Below, one piece after another: positions 46,317 to 54,461 of a DNA stretch of 57,250 nt (the first letter of the stretch is position 1; each line of letters begins with the position of its first letter). Under the pieces are notes generated by a model. That model saw only the letters and a list, made by a program, of their open reading frames with translations, did no database searches and was not told where the DNA came from. The stretch is from Myxococcota bacterium (GTDB taxonomy: Bacteria > Myxococcota_A > Polyangia > Fen-1088): NCBI GenBank assembly GCA_025934105.1, contig JAICYS010000005.1:1-57250 (forward strand). Reading direction: 5' to 3'. The translations under genes and the position numbers were made by a program.

Positions 46317-46880
46317 TCACTTGCGGGGCGGGAAGTTCTGGAAGGCCTTGTCGACCGCCTCGCGAATTTTTTGATCGGACACCGGGACCTGGATCTCCGC
46401 CTGCGCGTAGGCGCGCCAGATCAGGCGCTTGGTGTGCGTGTCGACGAGGTCGATGATCAGCGTCCCCTCGCTGTACGTGCGGGTCCACCAGTCGTTGAAG
46501 GTCGGGTCCCACCAGCCGCCCGTCCAAAACGGGCCAAAGCCCGCCCCCGGGCCGTAAGGGGGCATCCCCTCGACCTCGGTCCGGCTGCGCGCGCCGGCGT
46601 AAAATCCCACGTCGATCTGCGCATTGCCGGGCGACTCCTGCAGCCCCTTGGCTTGCAGGGCCGCGCGCAGCGCCGATTCGATCCGGTCCTTGACCAGCGT
46701 GTTGTTGTCGTCGGCAATGCCCTCGTGAATGAGGTGCCCGCCGACCAGCTGGAACGTGTGGTAGCTCGAGAAGTCGACGTGGTGGTCGTAGTCGGTCGCC
46801 ACCGACACGGTCGCGCAGCCGACCAGCGTCGCGCACCAGAGCGCGCCTGCCCAGAGCCCCAGCCACCGCCGGCCGCGCAC
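46317..46880 (-). CDS. DUF4136 lipoprotein
   Basis: A 187-residue lipoprotein: signal peptide with lipobox TLVGC (Cys near 22), then a DUF4136 domain with VATDYDHHVDFSSYHTFQLV at its start, the conserved central helix (DRIESALRAALQAKGL), an Tyr/Trp/Gly-rich loop (FGPFWTGGWWDPTFNDWW), and GTLIIDLVDTHTKRLIWRAYAQAE. The family is outer-membrane-associated and of unknown function. GTG 46880 starts four bases after the TspO stop, so the two genes are probably cotranscribed. Confidence 0.9.
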   Translation of the reverse strand: MRGRRWLGLWAGALWCATLVGCATVSVATDYDHHVDFSSYHTFQLVGGHLIHEGIADDNNTLVKDRIESALRAALQAKGLQESPGNAQIDVGFYAGARSRTEVEGMPPYGPGAGFGPFWTGGWWDPTFNDWWTRTYSEGTLIIDLVDTHTKRLIWRAYAQAEIQVPVSDQKIREAVDKAFQNFPPRK

Positions 46881-46884
46881 GACG

Positions 46885-47394
46885 TCACCCTGCGAGGCGC
46901 GGGTTCTTCCGGACGATGCCCAGGTTCAGCCACCCGGCATAGCCCAACCAGCCCAGGTACGGCACCATCAGCCAGGCGGCCGGCCGATCGACCTGCGCCG
47001 CCCGCCGGGCGTAGTCCGCGACCGCGCCGGTCAAAAGCACCAGGTCGGCCAGCGCCATGCGCGCCCGCCGCGCGCCGAAGAAGAGCGGCGACCAGGCGCC
47101 GTTCAGCGCCAGCTGTCCCCACCAAAGGCCGAGCGCGCGGCTGCGCCGAGCCGAGGGAGGCGCGCGAAACACGCGGTATGCCGAGACCGACATCAGACCG
47201 TAGAGCGTGGTCCAGACCGGCCCGAACACCTGAGGCGGCGGCTGCCCGGCGGGTTTCGAGAGGGCGCGATACCAGCCGCCGCGCCCGCGCCGGCTGGCCG
47301 CCGCGCCCAGCCCGGCCGCCACGGCGGTGGCGCCCGCGAACAGAATCAACCAGAGCCGCGAGGGCCTCGTGTCCGGATCGAGTGCTCGAGCCAT
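46885..47394 (-). CDS. tspO: TspO/MBR family membrane protein
   Basis: A 169-residue protein with five predicted helices. TspO signatures are WYRALSKPAGQPPPQVFGPVWTTLYGLM, the WGQLALNGAWSPLFFG helix and VPYLGWLGYAGWLNLGI. TspO binds tetrapyrroles such as protoporphyrin IX and is involved in stress and porphyrin handling. It is slightly longer than usual because of about 20 N-terminal residues. ATG 47394 has 71 bases of upstream sequence shared divergently with the DsbA-like gene, probably holding both promoters. It leads the DUF4136 gene. Confidence 0.95.
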   Translation of the reverse strand: MARALDPDTRPSRLWLILFAGATAVAAGLGAAASRRGRGGWYRALSKPAGQPPPQVFGPVWTTLYGLMSVSAYRVFRAPPSARRSRALGLWWGQLALNGAWSPLFFGARRARMALADLVLLTGAVADYARRAAQVDRPAAWLMVPYLGWLGYAGWLNLGIVRKNPRLAG

Positions 47395-47465
47395 TTGCAG
47401 AAGCTGGCCACGCCCCCCGCGGAGGCAACCTGCGACCCAGTCCCGATTCCGGCATCTTGGGGAAG

Positions 47466-48134
47466 ATGAACAAGCTGCGGATCGACGTCTGGTCGGACAT
47501 CGTGTGCCCCTGGTGCGCCATCGGGAACCGGCGGCTCGAACGCGCGCTGGAACGGTTCGCCCACCGGGACAAGGTCTCGGTGATCTGGCACTCGTTCGAG
47601 CTGGATCCCTCCGCGCCCCCGGTGCACGAGGGGGATCACGCCGCCCACATCGCCGGCAAGTTCGGGCGCACGCGCGAGCAGGCGGAATCGATGCTCCACC
47701 GCATCATCGACCTGGCCGCCGAGGACGGGCTGACCTTGCAGTTGCTGGACGCGCGCAGCGGGAACACCTTCGACGCCCACCGGCTGCTGCACTTCGCGGC
47801 CGAGCGCGGCCTGGAACCAGCGCTCCGGCTTCGCCTGTTCCGCGGCTACATGACCGAGGGTGAGCCGATCGGCGACCGCGCGGTGCTGCTGCGGCTGGCG
47901 ACCGAGGCCGGCCTGCCGGGCGACGAGATCCGCGCCGTGCTGGACAGCGACCGCTACGCCGACGACGTGCGCGACGACGAGGATGCCGCCGCCGCCATCG
48001 GCATCGGCGGGGTCCCCTTCTTCATCCTGGGCGGCCGGATCGGCGTGTCGGGCGCGCAGCCGGTCGACGTGTTCCTGCGGGCCCTGGACGAGGCCTGGGC
48101 CAAGCAGGAAGAGACCGGCGAGGCGCTGGTCTGA
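47466..48134 (+). CDS. FrnE-type DsbA family oxidoreductase
   Basis: A 222-residue thioredoxin-fold protein with the CPWC motif (Cys14-Cys17) in DVWSDIVCPWCAIG, a helical insertion (about residues 60-145), and the cis-Pro segment GVPFFILGG. FrnE/2-hydroxychromene-isomerase-like proteins are cytoplasmic dithiol oxidoreductases; there is no signal peptide. ATG 47466 is preceded by GGGGAAG. Its stop lies four bases from the convergent metallopeptidase stop. Confidence 0.95.
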   Translation: MNKLRIDVWSDIVCPWCAIGNRRLERALERFAHRDKVSVIWHSFELDPSAPPVHEGDHAAHIAGKFGRTREQAESMLHRIIDLAAEDGLTLQLLDARSGNTFDAHRLLHFAAERGLEPALRLRLFRGYMTEGEPIGDRAVLLRLATEAGLPGDEIRAVLDSDRYADDVRDDEDAAAAIGIGGVPFFILGGRIGVSGAQPVDVFLRALDEAWAKQEETGEALV

Positions 48135-48138
48135 CCGG

Positions 48139-49059
48139 TCAGCCGCCGGGCGATCGGAAGGTGTCACAGGCGGCCGGATCGCCGGACTGCATCCCGGTCG
48201 TGAACCACTTCTGGCGCTCGGCGGAGCTGCCGTGCGTGAAGGTCTCCGGGTTCACGCGCCCCAGCGCCTGCTTCTGGATCCGGTCGTCGCCGATGGCGGC
48301 GGCCGCGTCCAGCGCCTCGGCGATCTCTTCGCGGCTCACCTTGCCGGCCGCGAACGCCGCGTGTCCCCACACGCCCGCGTAGCAGTCGGCTTGCAGCTCC
48401 ATCCGGACCGAGAGGGCGTTGCGCGCGTCGGGGTGCTCCTCCTGCGCGCGGCGGACCTGGCGTTCGGTGCCGATCAGGTCCTGCACGCGATGGCCGTATT
48501 CGTGCGCGATGACGTACGCCTCGGCGAAGTCGCCGCCGCGCGCGTGGAACCGGCGCTGCAGCTCCTGAAAGAAGCCCAGGTCCAGGTAGACGCGGCCGTC
48601 GGGCGGACAGTAGAACGGGCCGGTCGCGGCGCTGGCGGTGCCGCATCCGCTGGGCGTGGCTTCGGTGAACAGCACCAGGTGCGCCGGACGGTAGGTCTCG
48701 CCGGCCGACGCCAGCTGCTTGCGCCAGAACGACTGAATGTTCGTCTCCACGCAGGCGGCGAACTTGGCCGGATCGCCGACCGAGCTCACGCCGGCGCAGC
48801 TCCCGCCCAGGTTCTCGTGCGAGCCGGCCGGCGCCGGCGGCCCCATCGGGACGTTCTGCTGGCTCTCTTCGATCAGGCGCTGAACCGCGGCCGCCGTGGG
48901 GCTGCCGTTGCCGGCCATCACCTGGACGACCAGGTAGATGAGGCCGCCCACCAGTCCCAGGCCGCCCACCCCCATCCCGACGCCGCCGCCCGGAAACCGC
49001 ACGCCGCGCCGATCCTCGACCTGCGACGCGTCGGCACGATCGTCCTCGTCGAACCTCAC
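48139..49059 (-). CDS. YpfJ-type neutral zinc metallopeptidase
   Basis: A 306-residue protein with a short cytoplasmic part, a glycine-rich membrane helix (about 30-49), and an extracytoplasmic peptidase domain. The zinc motif HEYGHRVQDLIG (HExxH type, about residue 186) and the downstream ELQADCYAGVW, which carries the third ligand, match the YpfJ/neutral zinc metallopeptidase family. GTG 49059 gives the typical MRFDE N-terminus. The 190 bases upstream contain no other gene. The peptidase's substrate is not known. Confidence 0.95.
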   Translation of the reverse strand: MRFDEDDRADASQVEDRRGVRFPGGGVGMGVGGLGLVGGLIYLVVQVMAGNGSPTAAAVQRLIEESQQNVPMGPPAPAGSHENLGGSCAGVSSVGDPAKFAACVETNIQSFWRKQLASAGETYRPAHLVLFTEATPSGCGTASAATGPFYCPPDGRVYLDLGFFQELQRRFHARGGDFAEAYVIAHEYGHRVQDLIGTERQVRRAQEEHPDARNALSVRMELQADCYAGVWGHAAFAAGKVSREEIAEALDAAAAIGDDRIQKQALGRVNPETFTHGSSAERQKWFTTGMQSGDPAACDTFRSPGG

Positions 49060-49249
49060 GGTTAGGAGCGAGCTTAATCATCAAAGGCGTCCCGGGGCCA
49101 GCCGGCCGGAGGACGCCACCGCCGGCGGCCGATCGAGCGCGCCACCCTCGAGGACGTGAAGCTCTCGTCGAGGTCCCCGGCGACCGACATCCCGGCGGCG
49201 CCCGGCGGATCGGTCGAGGCGGTCGGGGCGTTCGGCGACCGGCCGGCGG

Positions 49250-50110
49250 TCAGTGACCGGCCCGCGCCGGCCGCATCCCCACCAGCAGGCCGCCCAGGAT
49301 CAAGGCGGTGCCGGCCAGGCTGGCGGGCGCCAGCGGCTCGTGGCGCACCGCCGCCCCCAAGCCGAGCGCGATCACCGGCACGATCACGGTGATGTACGAG
49401 GTGCGCGTGACCGGCCAGTGCGCCAGCAGCCAGGCCAGGATCACGTACGCGCCCAGCGATCCGGCCACGGTCAGGTAGATGAGCGGCCAGGCGGCGCGCG
49501 CGGTGGCGGGGAACGCGTGCGTCTCGCCCAGCGTGAAGCTGGCCAGGCCGGCCAGGATCGCGCCGGCCGCGCAGCCGACGGCGTTGGCGGCGAACGGGTC
49601 CTGCCGCGGCCCCCGCTTGAGCAGCGTGGTCCCGAGGCTGGCCGCGGTGGCGCCGGCCAGGATCGCCGCGAAGCCGGCGATCGGCACGTGGCGTTGCAGG
49701 CTGGCCGAGAACAGCATCGCCACGCCGGCCAGGGCGATCGACGCGCCCACCACCTTGCGGGCGGTCAGGCGCTCGACTCGCAGGGCCCGCGCCGCCAGTG
49801 CGCTGCTGAGCGGGACCGTCGCGTAGAGCACCGCCGAAACGCCCGACGGAACCAGCTTCTCGCCCCAGTAGAGCAGCGGCAGGTTGATCCCGAACTGGCC
49901 CACGCCGTAACCGAGCGCGGCGCGCAAGGCCGCCCCGCGCGGCAACGCCCGCCCGCGCGCCACCGTCCACAGCCCCAGCAGCGCCGCCGCCAAGGTCAGC
50001 CGCAAGGTGGCCGCCCAGACCGGCGCCAGCGCGTCGTTCCCGATGCTGATCACCAGGAACGTGCTGCCCCAGATCGCGCCGCAGGCGGCGAACGCCAGCC
50101 AGGGTCTCAT
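49250..50110 (-). CDS. EamA/DMT family transporter
   Basis: A 286-residue membrane protein with ten predicted helices arranged as two five-helix EamA repeats: IWGSTFLVISIGNDALAPVWAATLRL opens the first, ILAGATAASLGTTLLKRG and LAHWPVTRTSYITVIVPVIALGLGA mark the second. DMT proteins export amino acids, amines or other small metabolites. ATG 50110 overlaps the acetyltransferase stop as ATGA, and the two form the distal end of a three-gene unit begun by mepA. A role in exporting a modified metabolite is possible but cannot be shown. Confidence 0.93.
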   Translation of the reverse strand: MRPWLAFAACGAIWGSTFLVISIGNDALAPVWAATLRLTLAAALLGLWTVARGRALPRGAALRAALGYGVGQFGINLPLLYWGEKLVPSGVSAVLYATVPLSSALAARALRVERLTARKVVGASIALAGVAMLFSASLQRHVPIAGFAAILAGATAASLGTTLLKRGPRQDPFAANAVGCAAGAILAGLASFTLGETHAFPATARAAWPLIYLTVAGSLGAYVILAWLLAHWPVTRTSYITVIVPVIALGLGAAVRHEPLAPASLAGTALILGGLLVGMRPARAGH

Positions 50111-50610
50111 CGCCGCGGCGCCAGGACCATCTCGTCGCTGCAGACGCCGGCGGTGTGCTCGATGGGCGCCGACCGGCCGGTGCGCGCGAAGCCGCGGCTC
50201 TCGTAGAGGCGCACCGCCGCGGCCAGCTCGGGATTCACCCACAGCTTCACGGCCGCCGCGGGCGCGACGCCGGCGATCCAGGCCAGCACGGCGTCCAGCA
50301 GGCGTCCGCCGAGCCCCGCGCCGCGCGCCGACGGGTCGACCCAGGTGCCGAACAGCTCCGCGCCGTCGCCGGCGACGTGAGCGCCCAGCATTCCGACCAT
50401 CCGGCGCGCGTCGTCCTCGGCCACCCAGGTCGCGACCTCGCGGGAGGCGGCGCTGGCCCGGGCGCGATCGATCCAGACCTGGTCGGCAAAGGCGCGCTCT
50501 TCTTCGAGCGTGCGGCCAAACGCCGTCCGATCGGTGGCCAGCGCCAGCAGGCGGAGCCGCCTCATCTCGGGCCAGTCCTCGGCGGCGGCCCGCCGCACCT
50601 CGATGGCCAT
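50107..50610 (-). CDS. GNAT family N-acetyltransferase
   Basis: A 167-residue GNAT protein: N-terminal helix pair (EDWPEMRRLRLLALATD), central strand WVAEDDARRMVGMLGAHV, the acetyl-CoA motif A (GTWVDPSARGAGLGGRLLDAVLAW, about residues 88-110), and the C-terminal VKLWVNPELAAAVRLYESRGFARTG. This family acetylates amines or ribosomal proteins; the substrate is not evident. ATG 50610 lies 13 bases after the mepA stop, and its own stop overlaps the EamA gene. Confidence 0.93.
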   Translation of the reverse strand: MAIEVRRAAAEDWPEMRRLRLLALATDRTAFGRTLEEERAFADQVWIDRARASAASREVATWVAEDDARRMVGMLGAHVAGDGAELFGTWVDPSARGAGLGGRLLDAVLAWIAGVAPAAAVKLWVNPELAAAVRLYESRGFARTGRSAPIEHTAGVCSDEMVLAPRR

Positions 50611-50623
50611 GATCGGCGCCTGC

Positions 50624-51490
50624 TCAGCGCGTCGCCACGTTGGCGGGATGGGCCAGCAGGGCCGTGCAGGCGTCCGGCACCTTGCGGCCGGCGTGCTCGT
50701 CGGATTGCCGCTTGTTGTCGTGCGTGGTCTGGGCGTCGCCGCTGAACCACCAGGCCAGCGAGCGGCCGCATCCGTCGTCGGGAGGCGGGTTCTGCGCGAC
50801 GCAGCCGAGGCTGCCGGCCGGACACTTCAGCCGCACGTGGAAGTGATCGTGATGACCCCACCAGGGGCGAATGCGCGCTACCCAGGGCTCTTGGCGCGTC
50901 GGCGCTTCGCACAGCATCCGCTTGATGGCGGGGTTGACGAAGATGCGGTCGACGGCCGGGTCCGACGCCGCCGTCGCCAGCAGCTTCACCGTCTTCGGCG
51001 TCCAGGCGGCCGTCGCCGCGTGCGTCCGCAGGTCGATGACCGGCCTCGGCGCCAGCCGCTCGCGATCGGCCGCCGAGACGTGGCCGGCCCGCAGGCCGGC
51101 CGGCGCCGCGTACCCGAGGTCGACGTCCAGGCCCGTCTCGTGGCTGCGGTGCCCGTTGGGGGTGGGACCACCGCGCGGCTGGGACAGATCGCCGACCACC
51201 AGCAGCCCCAGCTTCTTGGCCTTGGCCGCGCGACCCAGCCGCTCGACGAAGGCAATCAGCTCGGGGTGGCCGTAGCGGCGGTTGCGGCCGAGGTGCAGGA
51301 CCTCGTAGCCGGGCCCCGAGGGGGGCAAGGTGGCCGCGCCCTGCAGACAGCCCGCGCTGTAGGCGCCGATGGCCTGCGCCGGCCCGGGCGCCGGCACGCG
51401 CTGCGCGTTCCATTCGGCCGGCGACGCGGGAACCAGCGACGCCGAAACGCAGGCCGCCAGCAGCACCGACGGGTTCACGCGCGCAAGCAT
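50624..51490 (-). CDS. mepA: Penicillin-insensitive murein endopeptidase (MepA-like)
   Basis: A 288-residue protein with a signal peptide (ATG 51490, VLLAACVSASLVPASPA) and a LAS-type metallopeptidase domain. The zinc motifs HRSHETGLDVDLGY and HHDHFHVRLKCP are intact, and the conserved GDLSQPRGGPTPNGHRSH fits the family. MepA cuts the D-Ala-meso-DAP cross-links of peptidoglycan in the periplasm. Cysteines near the C-terminus (CPAGSLGCVAQNPPPDDGCG) probably form disulfides. It heads a minus-strand unit with GNAT and EamA genes. Confidence 0.93.
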   Translation of the reverse strand: MLARVNPSVLLAACVSASLVPASPAEWNAQRVPAPGPAQAIGAYSAGCLQGAATLPPSGPGYEVLHLGRNRRYGHPELIAFVERLGRAAKAKKLGLLVVGDLSQPRGGPTPNGHRSHETGLDVDLGYAAPAGLRAGHVSAADRERLAPRPVIDLRTHAATAAWTPKTVKLLATAASDPAVDRIFVNPAIKRMLCEAPTRQEPWVARIRPWWGHHDHFHVRLKCPAGSLGCVAQNPPPDDGCGRSLAWWFSGDAQTTHDNKRQSDEHAGRKVPDACTALLAHPANVATR

Positions 51491-51561
51491 AGCAATCCCG
51501 GTCCGGTCTGCGGAAGGTAATAGAACCGCGGACTTAGTTCCGGGGGTCGGTCTGCCGAGAA

Positions 51562-52476
51562 ATGGAGGGGGGGAGCCTGGCCGCCGTGTTCCGTGACGCG
51601 CACCGACCGACGCGCCGCCTGCGCCTGTGGGCGTGCGGCGTCGCGACGCTGGCCGGCCTGGCGACCGCACCGGCCCGGTCGGAGGACTGCGAAGGGACGA
51701 CCGAGCGGATCGTCGGCTACTCGTGGCAGCAGGACCAATATGTCGTCGAACGGCGCGCGCTGGACGGAAGCGAGCCGACCCGGTACGTGACCCGCCAGCT
51801 CAGCACCGGCGAGGTGCTGGACGAAGTCGCCTGCCCGGCGGGGGGGACCTGCACCGCCGCCGAGGCGCTGGGGATCCGGGCCTGCTCGTTCCGCCCGCTG
51901 CCCCGCATGCTGCCGGATCGGTTGTCGCTGCAGCTGGCCGCCGACGGGGACTCCGAGGTCCGCCTAGCCGGCCTGGCCGGCGTGGTGCCGCTCATGCGCG
52001 TGCGGGGGATGGGAACGCTCAGACTGCGCAGCGGCGTGCGCGCCGATTCGCACGTCATCGTGTTCCTCAGCGACACGATCGATCCGGACGACTGCGGCCT
52101 CACGCGCGAACGCGCCGTGGTCGTGCCGGACCCCGACTGGTCGAGACACGCCCGGCAAGCCGCCGCGCCGGCCGGCGCTCGAAGCCGGGTGGAGGCCGGC
52201 ATGCTGCCGGACGTCGACCTCCTGACCCGGGCGCCGCTGGAGCCGGACCTTCGCCTGGCCGGGCCGCTGTCGCCCGACGGTGTCCAGCCGCTGACGATGG
52301 CGGCGCGCGCGGCGGCCGCGGTCCACCTGGACGCGCTGGCCGGCTGCTGGGCGCAAGAAGCGCTGTCGATCCTGGGCCGGCAGACGCCGGCGCGGCCGGC
52401 GCGATCCTCCGCGTCCGTCGAGATCGAGGAGATCCGCGTCATCCTGCCCGAGAGACGGAAAGATCCGGTCCACTGA
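51562..52476 (+). CDS. Secreted protein of unknown function
   Basis: A 304-residue protein with an N-terminal signal-type segment (LRLWACGVATLAGLATAPARS). The mature part has several cysteines (about residues 43, 91, 97, 107, 179) consistent with disulfides, a beta-rich start (ERIVGYSWQQDQYVVERRAL), and a helical C-terminus. No family is recognised. ATG 51562 has no good ribosome-binding site; GTG 51586 follows GGAGGGGGGAG by about 11 bases and may be the real start, still leaving a signal peptide. The 138 bases downstream hold the promoter of the next gene and a GC-rich stem. Confidence 0.55.
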   Translation: MEGGSLAAVFRDAHRPTRRLRLWACGVATLAGLATAPARSEDCEGTTERIVGYSWQQDQYVVERRALDGSEPTRYVTRQLSTGEVLDEVACPAGGTCTAAEALGIRACSFRPLPRMLPDRLSLQLAADGDSEVRLAGLAGVVPLMRVRGMGTLRLRSGVRADSHVIVFLSDTIDPDDCGLTRERAVVVPDPDWSRHARQAAAPAGARSRVEAGMLPDVDLLTRAPLEPDLRLAGPLSPDGVQPLTMAARAAAAVHLDALAGCWAQEALSILGRQTPARPARSSASVEIEEIRVILPERRKDPVH

Positions 52477-52551
52477 GCGCGGGCGGCGGCGGGGACCGGC
52501 GCGCCCGCCGCCCCGTCCGCCTCGCCCTCGCGGTGTCGCCCCGTCACTGTC

Positions 52552-52579
52552 TTGCAAAACAAACACCCGTCCATTAAAT
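52552..52579 (+). promoter_or_regulatory. Candidate sigma-70 promoter of the CysH-like gene
   Basis: TTGCAA (52552-52557) and TTAAAT (52574-52579) separated by 16 bases form a plausible -35/-10 pair in a locally AT-rich patch (CCATTAAATTAG) that stands out from the GC-rich surroundings. The gene starts at 52615, about 30 bases after the expected transcription start. Confidence 0.45.
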
Positions 52580-52614
52580 TAGCGGGACCTGACAACGGCC
52601 GCCGGGCGCCGAAC

Positions 52615-53178
52615 ATGACCAGCCAACCACCGCACGTCGACCTCGCCCTGGTGCACGCCAAGCTCGAACCGCTGCCCGCCGAAGAGCGCATCGCGTGGGG
52701 GGCCGAAGCTTTCGGCGACGGCCTGGTGCTGCTGGCCAGCATGCAGAACACGTCGCTGGTGTTGATGCACATGTTCCATCGGCTGGGCCTGCGGAACGAG
52801 GTGCTGTTCATCGACACCGGCTACCACTTCGTCGAGACGCTGCAGCTCCGCGACGAGATCATGCGGCGCTTCGGCCTCAACCTGGTGACGCTCTCGATCG
52901 CGATCCTCGGCCCCGACCCGCGCACCCGCGGGTACGCGTTCAGCCCGCTCTTCGATTGGACGGCGGAGTCGGTCGAGGCCTACGTGCGTCGACACGCGCT
53001 GCCGGTTCACCCGCTTTACGCGCGAGGCTACCCGAGCATCGGTTGCGCGCCCTGCACCACGCCGGTTCAGCCCGGCGAGGATCCGCGCGCCGGGCGCTGG
53101 CGTCACCTGCGCCAGGCCGAGGTCTCCGAAGAGCCGAAGTACTGCGGGGTCAACTTCAGCGACGGCGGCGGCATCTGA
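52615..53178 (+). CDS. Shortened phosphoadenylylsulfate (PAPS/APS) reductase-like protein
   Basis: A 187-residue CysH-like protein. FIDTGYHFVETLQLRDEI (65-82), PLFDWTAESVEAYVRRH (111-127), HPLYARGYPSIGCAPCT (132-148) and a C-terminal KYCGVN (175-180, Cys177, corresponding to the catalytic ECGLH) are clear. The block between strands 3 and 4, which normally carries Cys-Cys-xx-R-K and the W-TG-RR segment (roughly 50 residues), is missing: LNLVTLSIAILG joins directly to the DWT segment. Family members are about 230-250 residues. No shifted fragment with the missing block exists in other frames. It may be a minimal variant or a decayed reductase. No other cys genes are adjacent. Confidence 0.8.
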   Translation: MTSQPPHVDLALVHAKLEPLPAEERIAWGAEAFGDGLVLLASMQNTSLVLMHMFHRLGLRNEVLFIDTGYHFVETLQLRDEIMRRFGLNLVTLSIAILGPDPRTRGYAFSPLFDWTAESVEAYVRRHALPVHPLYARGYPSIGCAPCTTPVQPGEDPRAGRWRHLRQAEVSEEPKYCGVNFSDGGGI

Positions 53179-53233
53179 ACGGCCGCCCGCGCCCGCCGGC
53201 GTCACGGCGCGCGGGGACGGGCCGTCGTTTTTT
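53179..53233 (+). terminator. Rho-independent terminator after the CysH-like gene
   Basis: ACGGCC (53179-53184) pairs with GGCCGT (53220-53225) around a long, GC-rich, largely self-complementary interior, followed by CG and a T-tract (53228-53233). It lies between the convergent CysH-like and SDR genes and touches the SDR stop codon. Confidence 0.65.
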
Positions 53234-54162
53234 CAGGCGATCCGCGCCACCAGCGCCTCGGTCGCGTCCCAGAGGCGGGCGGCCAATGTCATGTCGCGGC
53301 CGAGCGGGGTCGTCTCCGCCGGGTTGCAGTCGGCGTAGTAGGCGCCGGTCACGCCGGCGACCGCCGGACTGGCCGCCAGGTAGCATTGCGTGGCGGCGCC
53401 CTGCGCCGGCGTCTTCAACACCAGCGGCGCCGCCACCCGGAACGCCAGGCGCGCCACCGCCGGCAGCGAGCGGACGATATTGGTGTCGATGACGCCCGGG
53501 TGAAGCGTGTTGGCCGTCTGTTTCGCGCCGCCGCCCGCGCTCAACCGGCGGGCCAGCTCGCGCGTGAACAGGATGTTGGCCAGCTTGGAGACGCCGTACG
53601 CCTTCATCGGCACGTAGCCGCGCTCGCCGGAGAGGTTGTCGAAGTCGATCCCGGGCGGCGGCGCCCGGCGGTGGGCGCGGCTGGCGGTCACCACCACCCG
53701 GCCGGCCGGCGCCAAACGATCGAGGAGCCCCGTCACCAGCATGAAGTGGCCGACGTGGTTCGTGAAGAGGTGCAGCTCCCAGCCGAACCGCTGTTGCGGC
53801 GTCGGGATGTTCATGACGCCTGCGTTGCAGACGATGGCGTCCAGCGGCGCGGCGCCGTTGCGGGCGGACGTCACCGCCGCGCGGACGGAGTCGGGGTCGG
53901 CCAGCTCGCAGGCCAGCGGCAGGAACTGCCCCTCGAGGCCCGCGCAGGCGGCGCGGGCCTTGTCGACGGTGCGCGCCGTCGCGATCACGCGCGCGCCCCG
54001 CCGCGCCAGCGTGCGGATGGTCGCGAACCCAAGCCCCGAGTTGCAGCCGGTCACCAGCACCGTCTGGCCGGTCAGATCGCAGCCGGCCGTCGCCTCGTCC
54101 GCGGTCGACGCGAAGCCCAACCCGTTCGGTCCCTTGCCTTTGATGGCCGCCACCAGCGACAT
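53233..54162 (-). CDS. Short-chain dehydrogenase/reductase (retinol-dehydrogenase-like)
   Basis: A 309-residue SDR with TGCNSGLGFATIRTLARRGARV as its nucleotide loop, an Arg-rich site after it, NAGVM (with CNAG for NNAG), catalytic Ser in VTASRAH, and the Tyr/Lys pair in YGVSKLANILFTRELARR. The HPGVIDTNIVR and late KTPAQGAATQCYLA segments place it near the retinol dehydrogenase/WW-domain oxidoreductase-like group. About 30 residues precede the Rossmann fold. ATG 54162. It is convergent with the CysH-like gene and shares its terminator. The 299 bases upstream, to the sigma-like gene, contain an inverted repeat but no gene. Confidence 0.92.
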   Translation of the reverse strand: MSLVAAIKGKGPNGLGFASTADEATAGCDLTGQTVLVTGCNSGLGFATIRTLARRGARVIATARTVDKARAACAGLEGQFLPLACELADPDSVRAAVTSARNGAAPLDAIVCNAGVMNIPTPQQRFGWELHLFTNHVGHFMLVTGLLDRLAPAGRVVVTASRAHRRAPPPGIDFDNLSGERGYVPMKAYGVSKLANILFTRELARRLSAGGGAKQTANTLHPGVIDTNIVRSLPAVARLAFRVAAPLVLKTPAQGAATQCYLAASPAVAGVTGAYYADCNPAETTPLGRDMTLAARLWDATEALVARIA

Positions 54163-54314
54163 GCGCGGTCAGATATCACGAATCACCCCCGCGGTGAGAA
54201 TCAGCGCCCTCTGACGCCCGGACGGTCCTTCAAGTCGGGGCCGTTCGGTCGATTCGCGCGGCCAGCGGCCGAAAAGCCGGTCGGATGGCGAGCCGGACCG
54301 AGCACCGGACCTGA

Positions 54315-54378
54315 GTCGACTGCGGGCCGACCCGGACCGGGGCGCAGGCCGCCGGCCGGCCGCGAGCCGGCAGTCGAC
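54315..54378. repeat. Inverted repeat in the upstream region of the sigma-like gene
   Basis: GTCGACTGC (54315-54323) and GCAGTCGAC (54370-54378) are perfect inverted repeats separated by 46 GC-rich bases, in the gap between the divergent SDR gene and the sigma region 4-like gene. The stretch could be an operator pair or a long-stemmed structure; there is no U-tract. Confidence 0.4.
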
Positions 54379-54461
54379 CGGACTGCAACGTGAACGGCCG
54401 TGGGGCTAACATTGGGCCGCTCCCGACGTGGGGTCGGGCGCGAAGCGCTGGAGGTGGGGCA

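Noticed and set aside
49060..49249. Open frames in the gap upstream of the YpfJ-type gene
   Set aside because: They are Pro/Arg/Ala-rich shadows extending into the EamA gene antisense; no motif or start signal supports them.
52477..52545. GC-rich stem after the secreted unknown protein as a terminator
   Set aside because: A gggcggcgg/ccgccgccc pairing exists, but there is no U-tract and such pairings are common by chance in this composition.
52615..53178. Frameshift as explanation for the short CysH-like protein
   Set aside because: No other frame near the junction encodes the missing Cys-Cys block, and there is no extra DNA, so it is a deletion rather than a frameshift.
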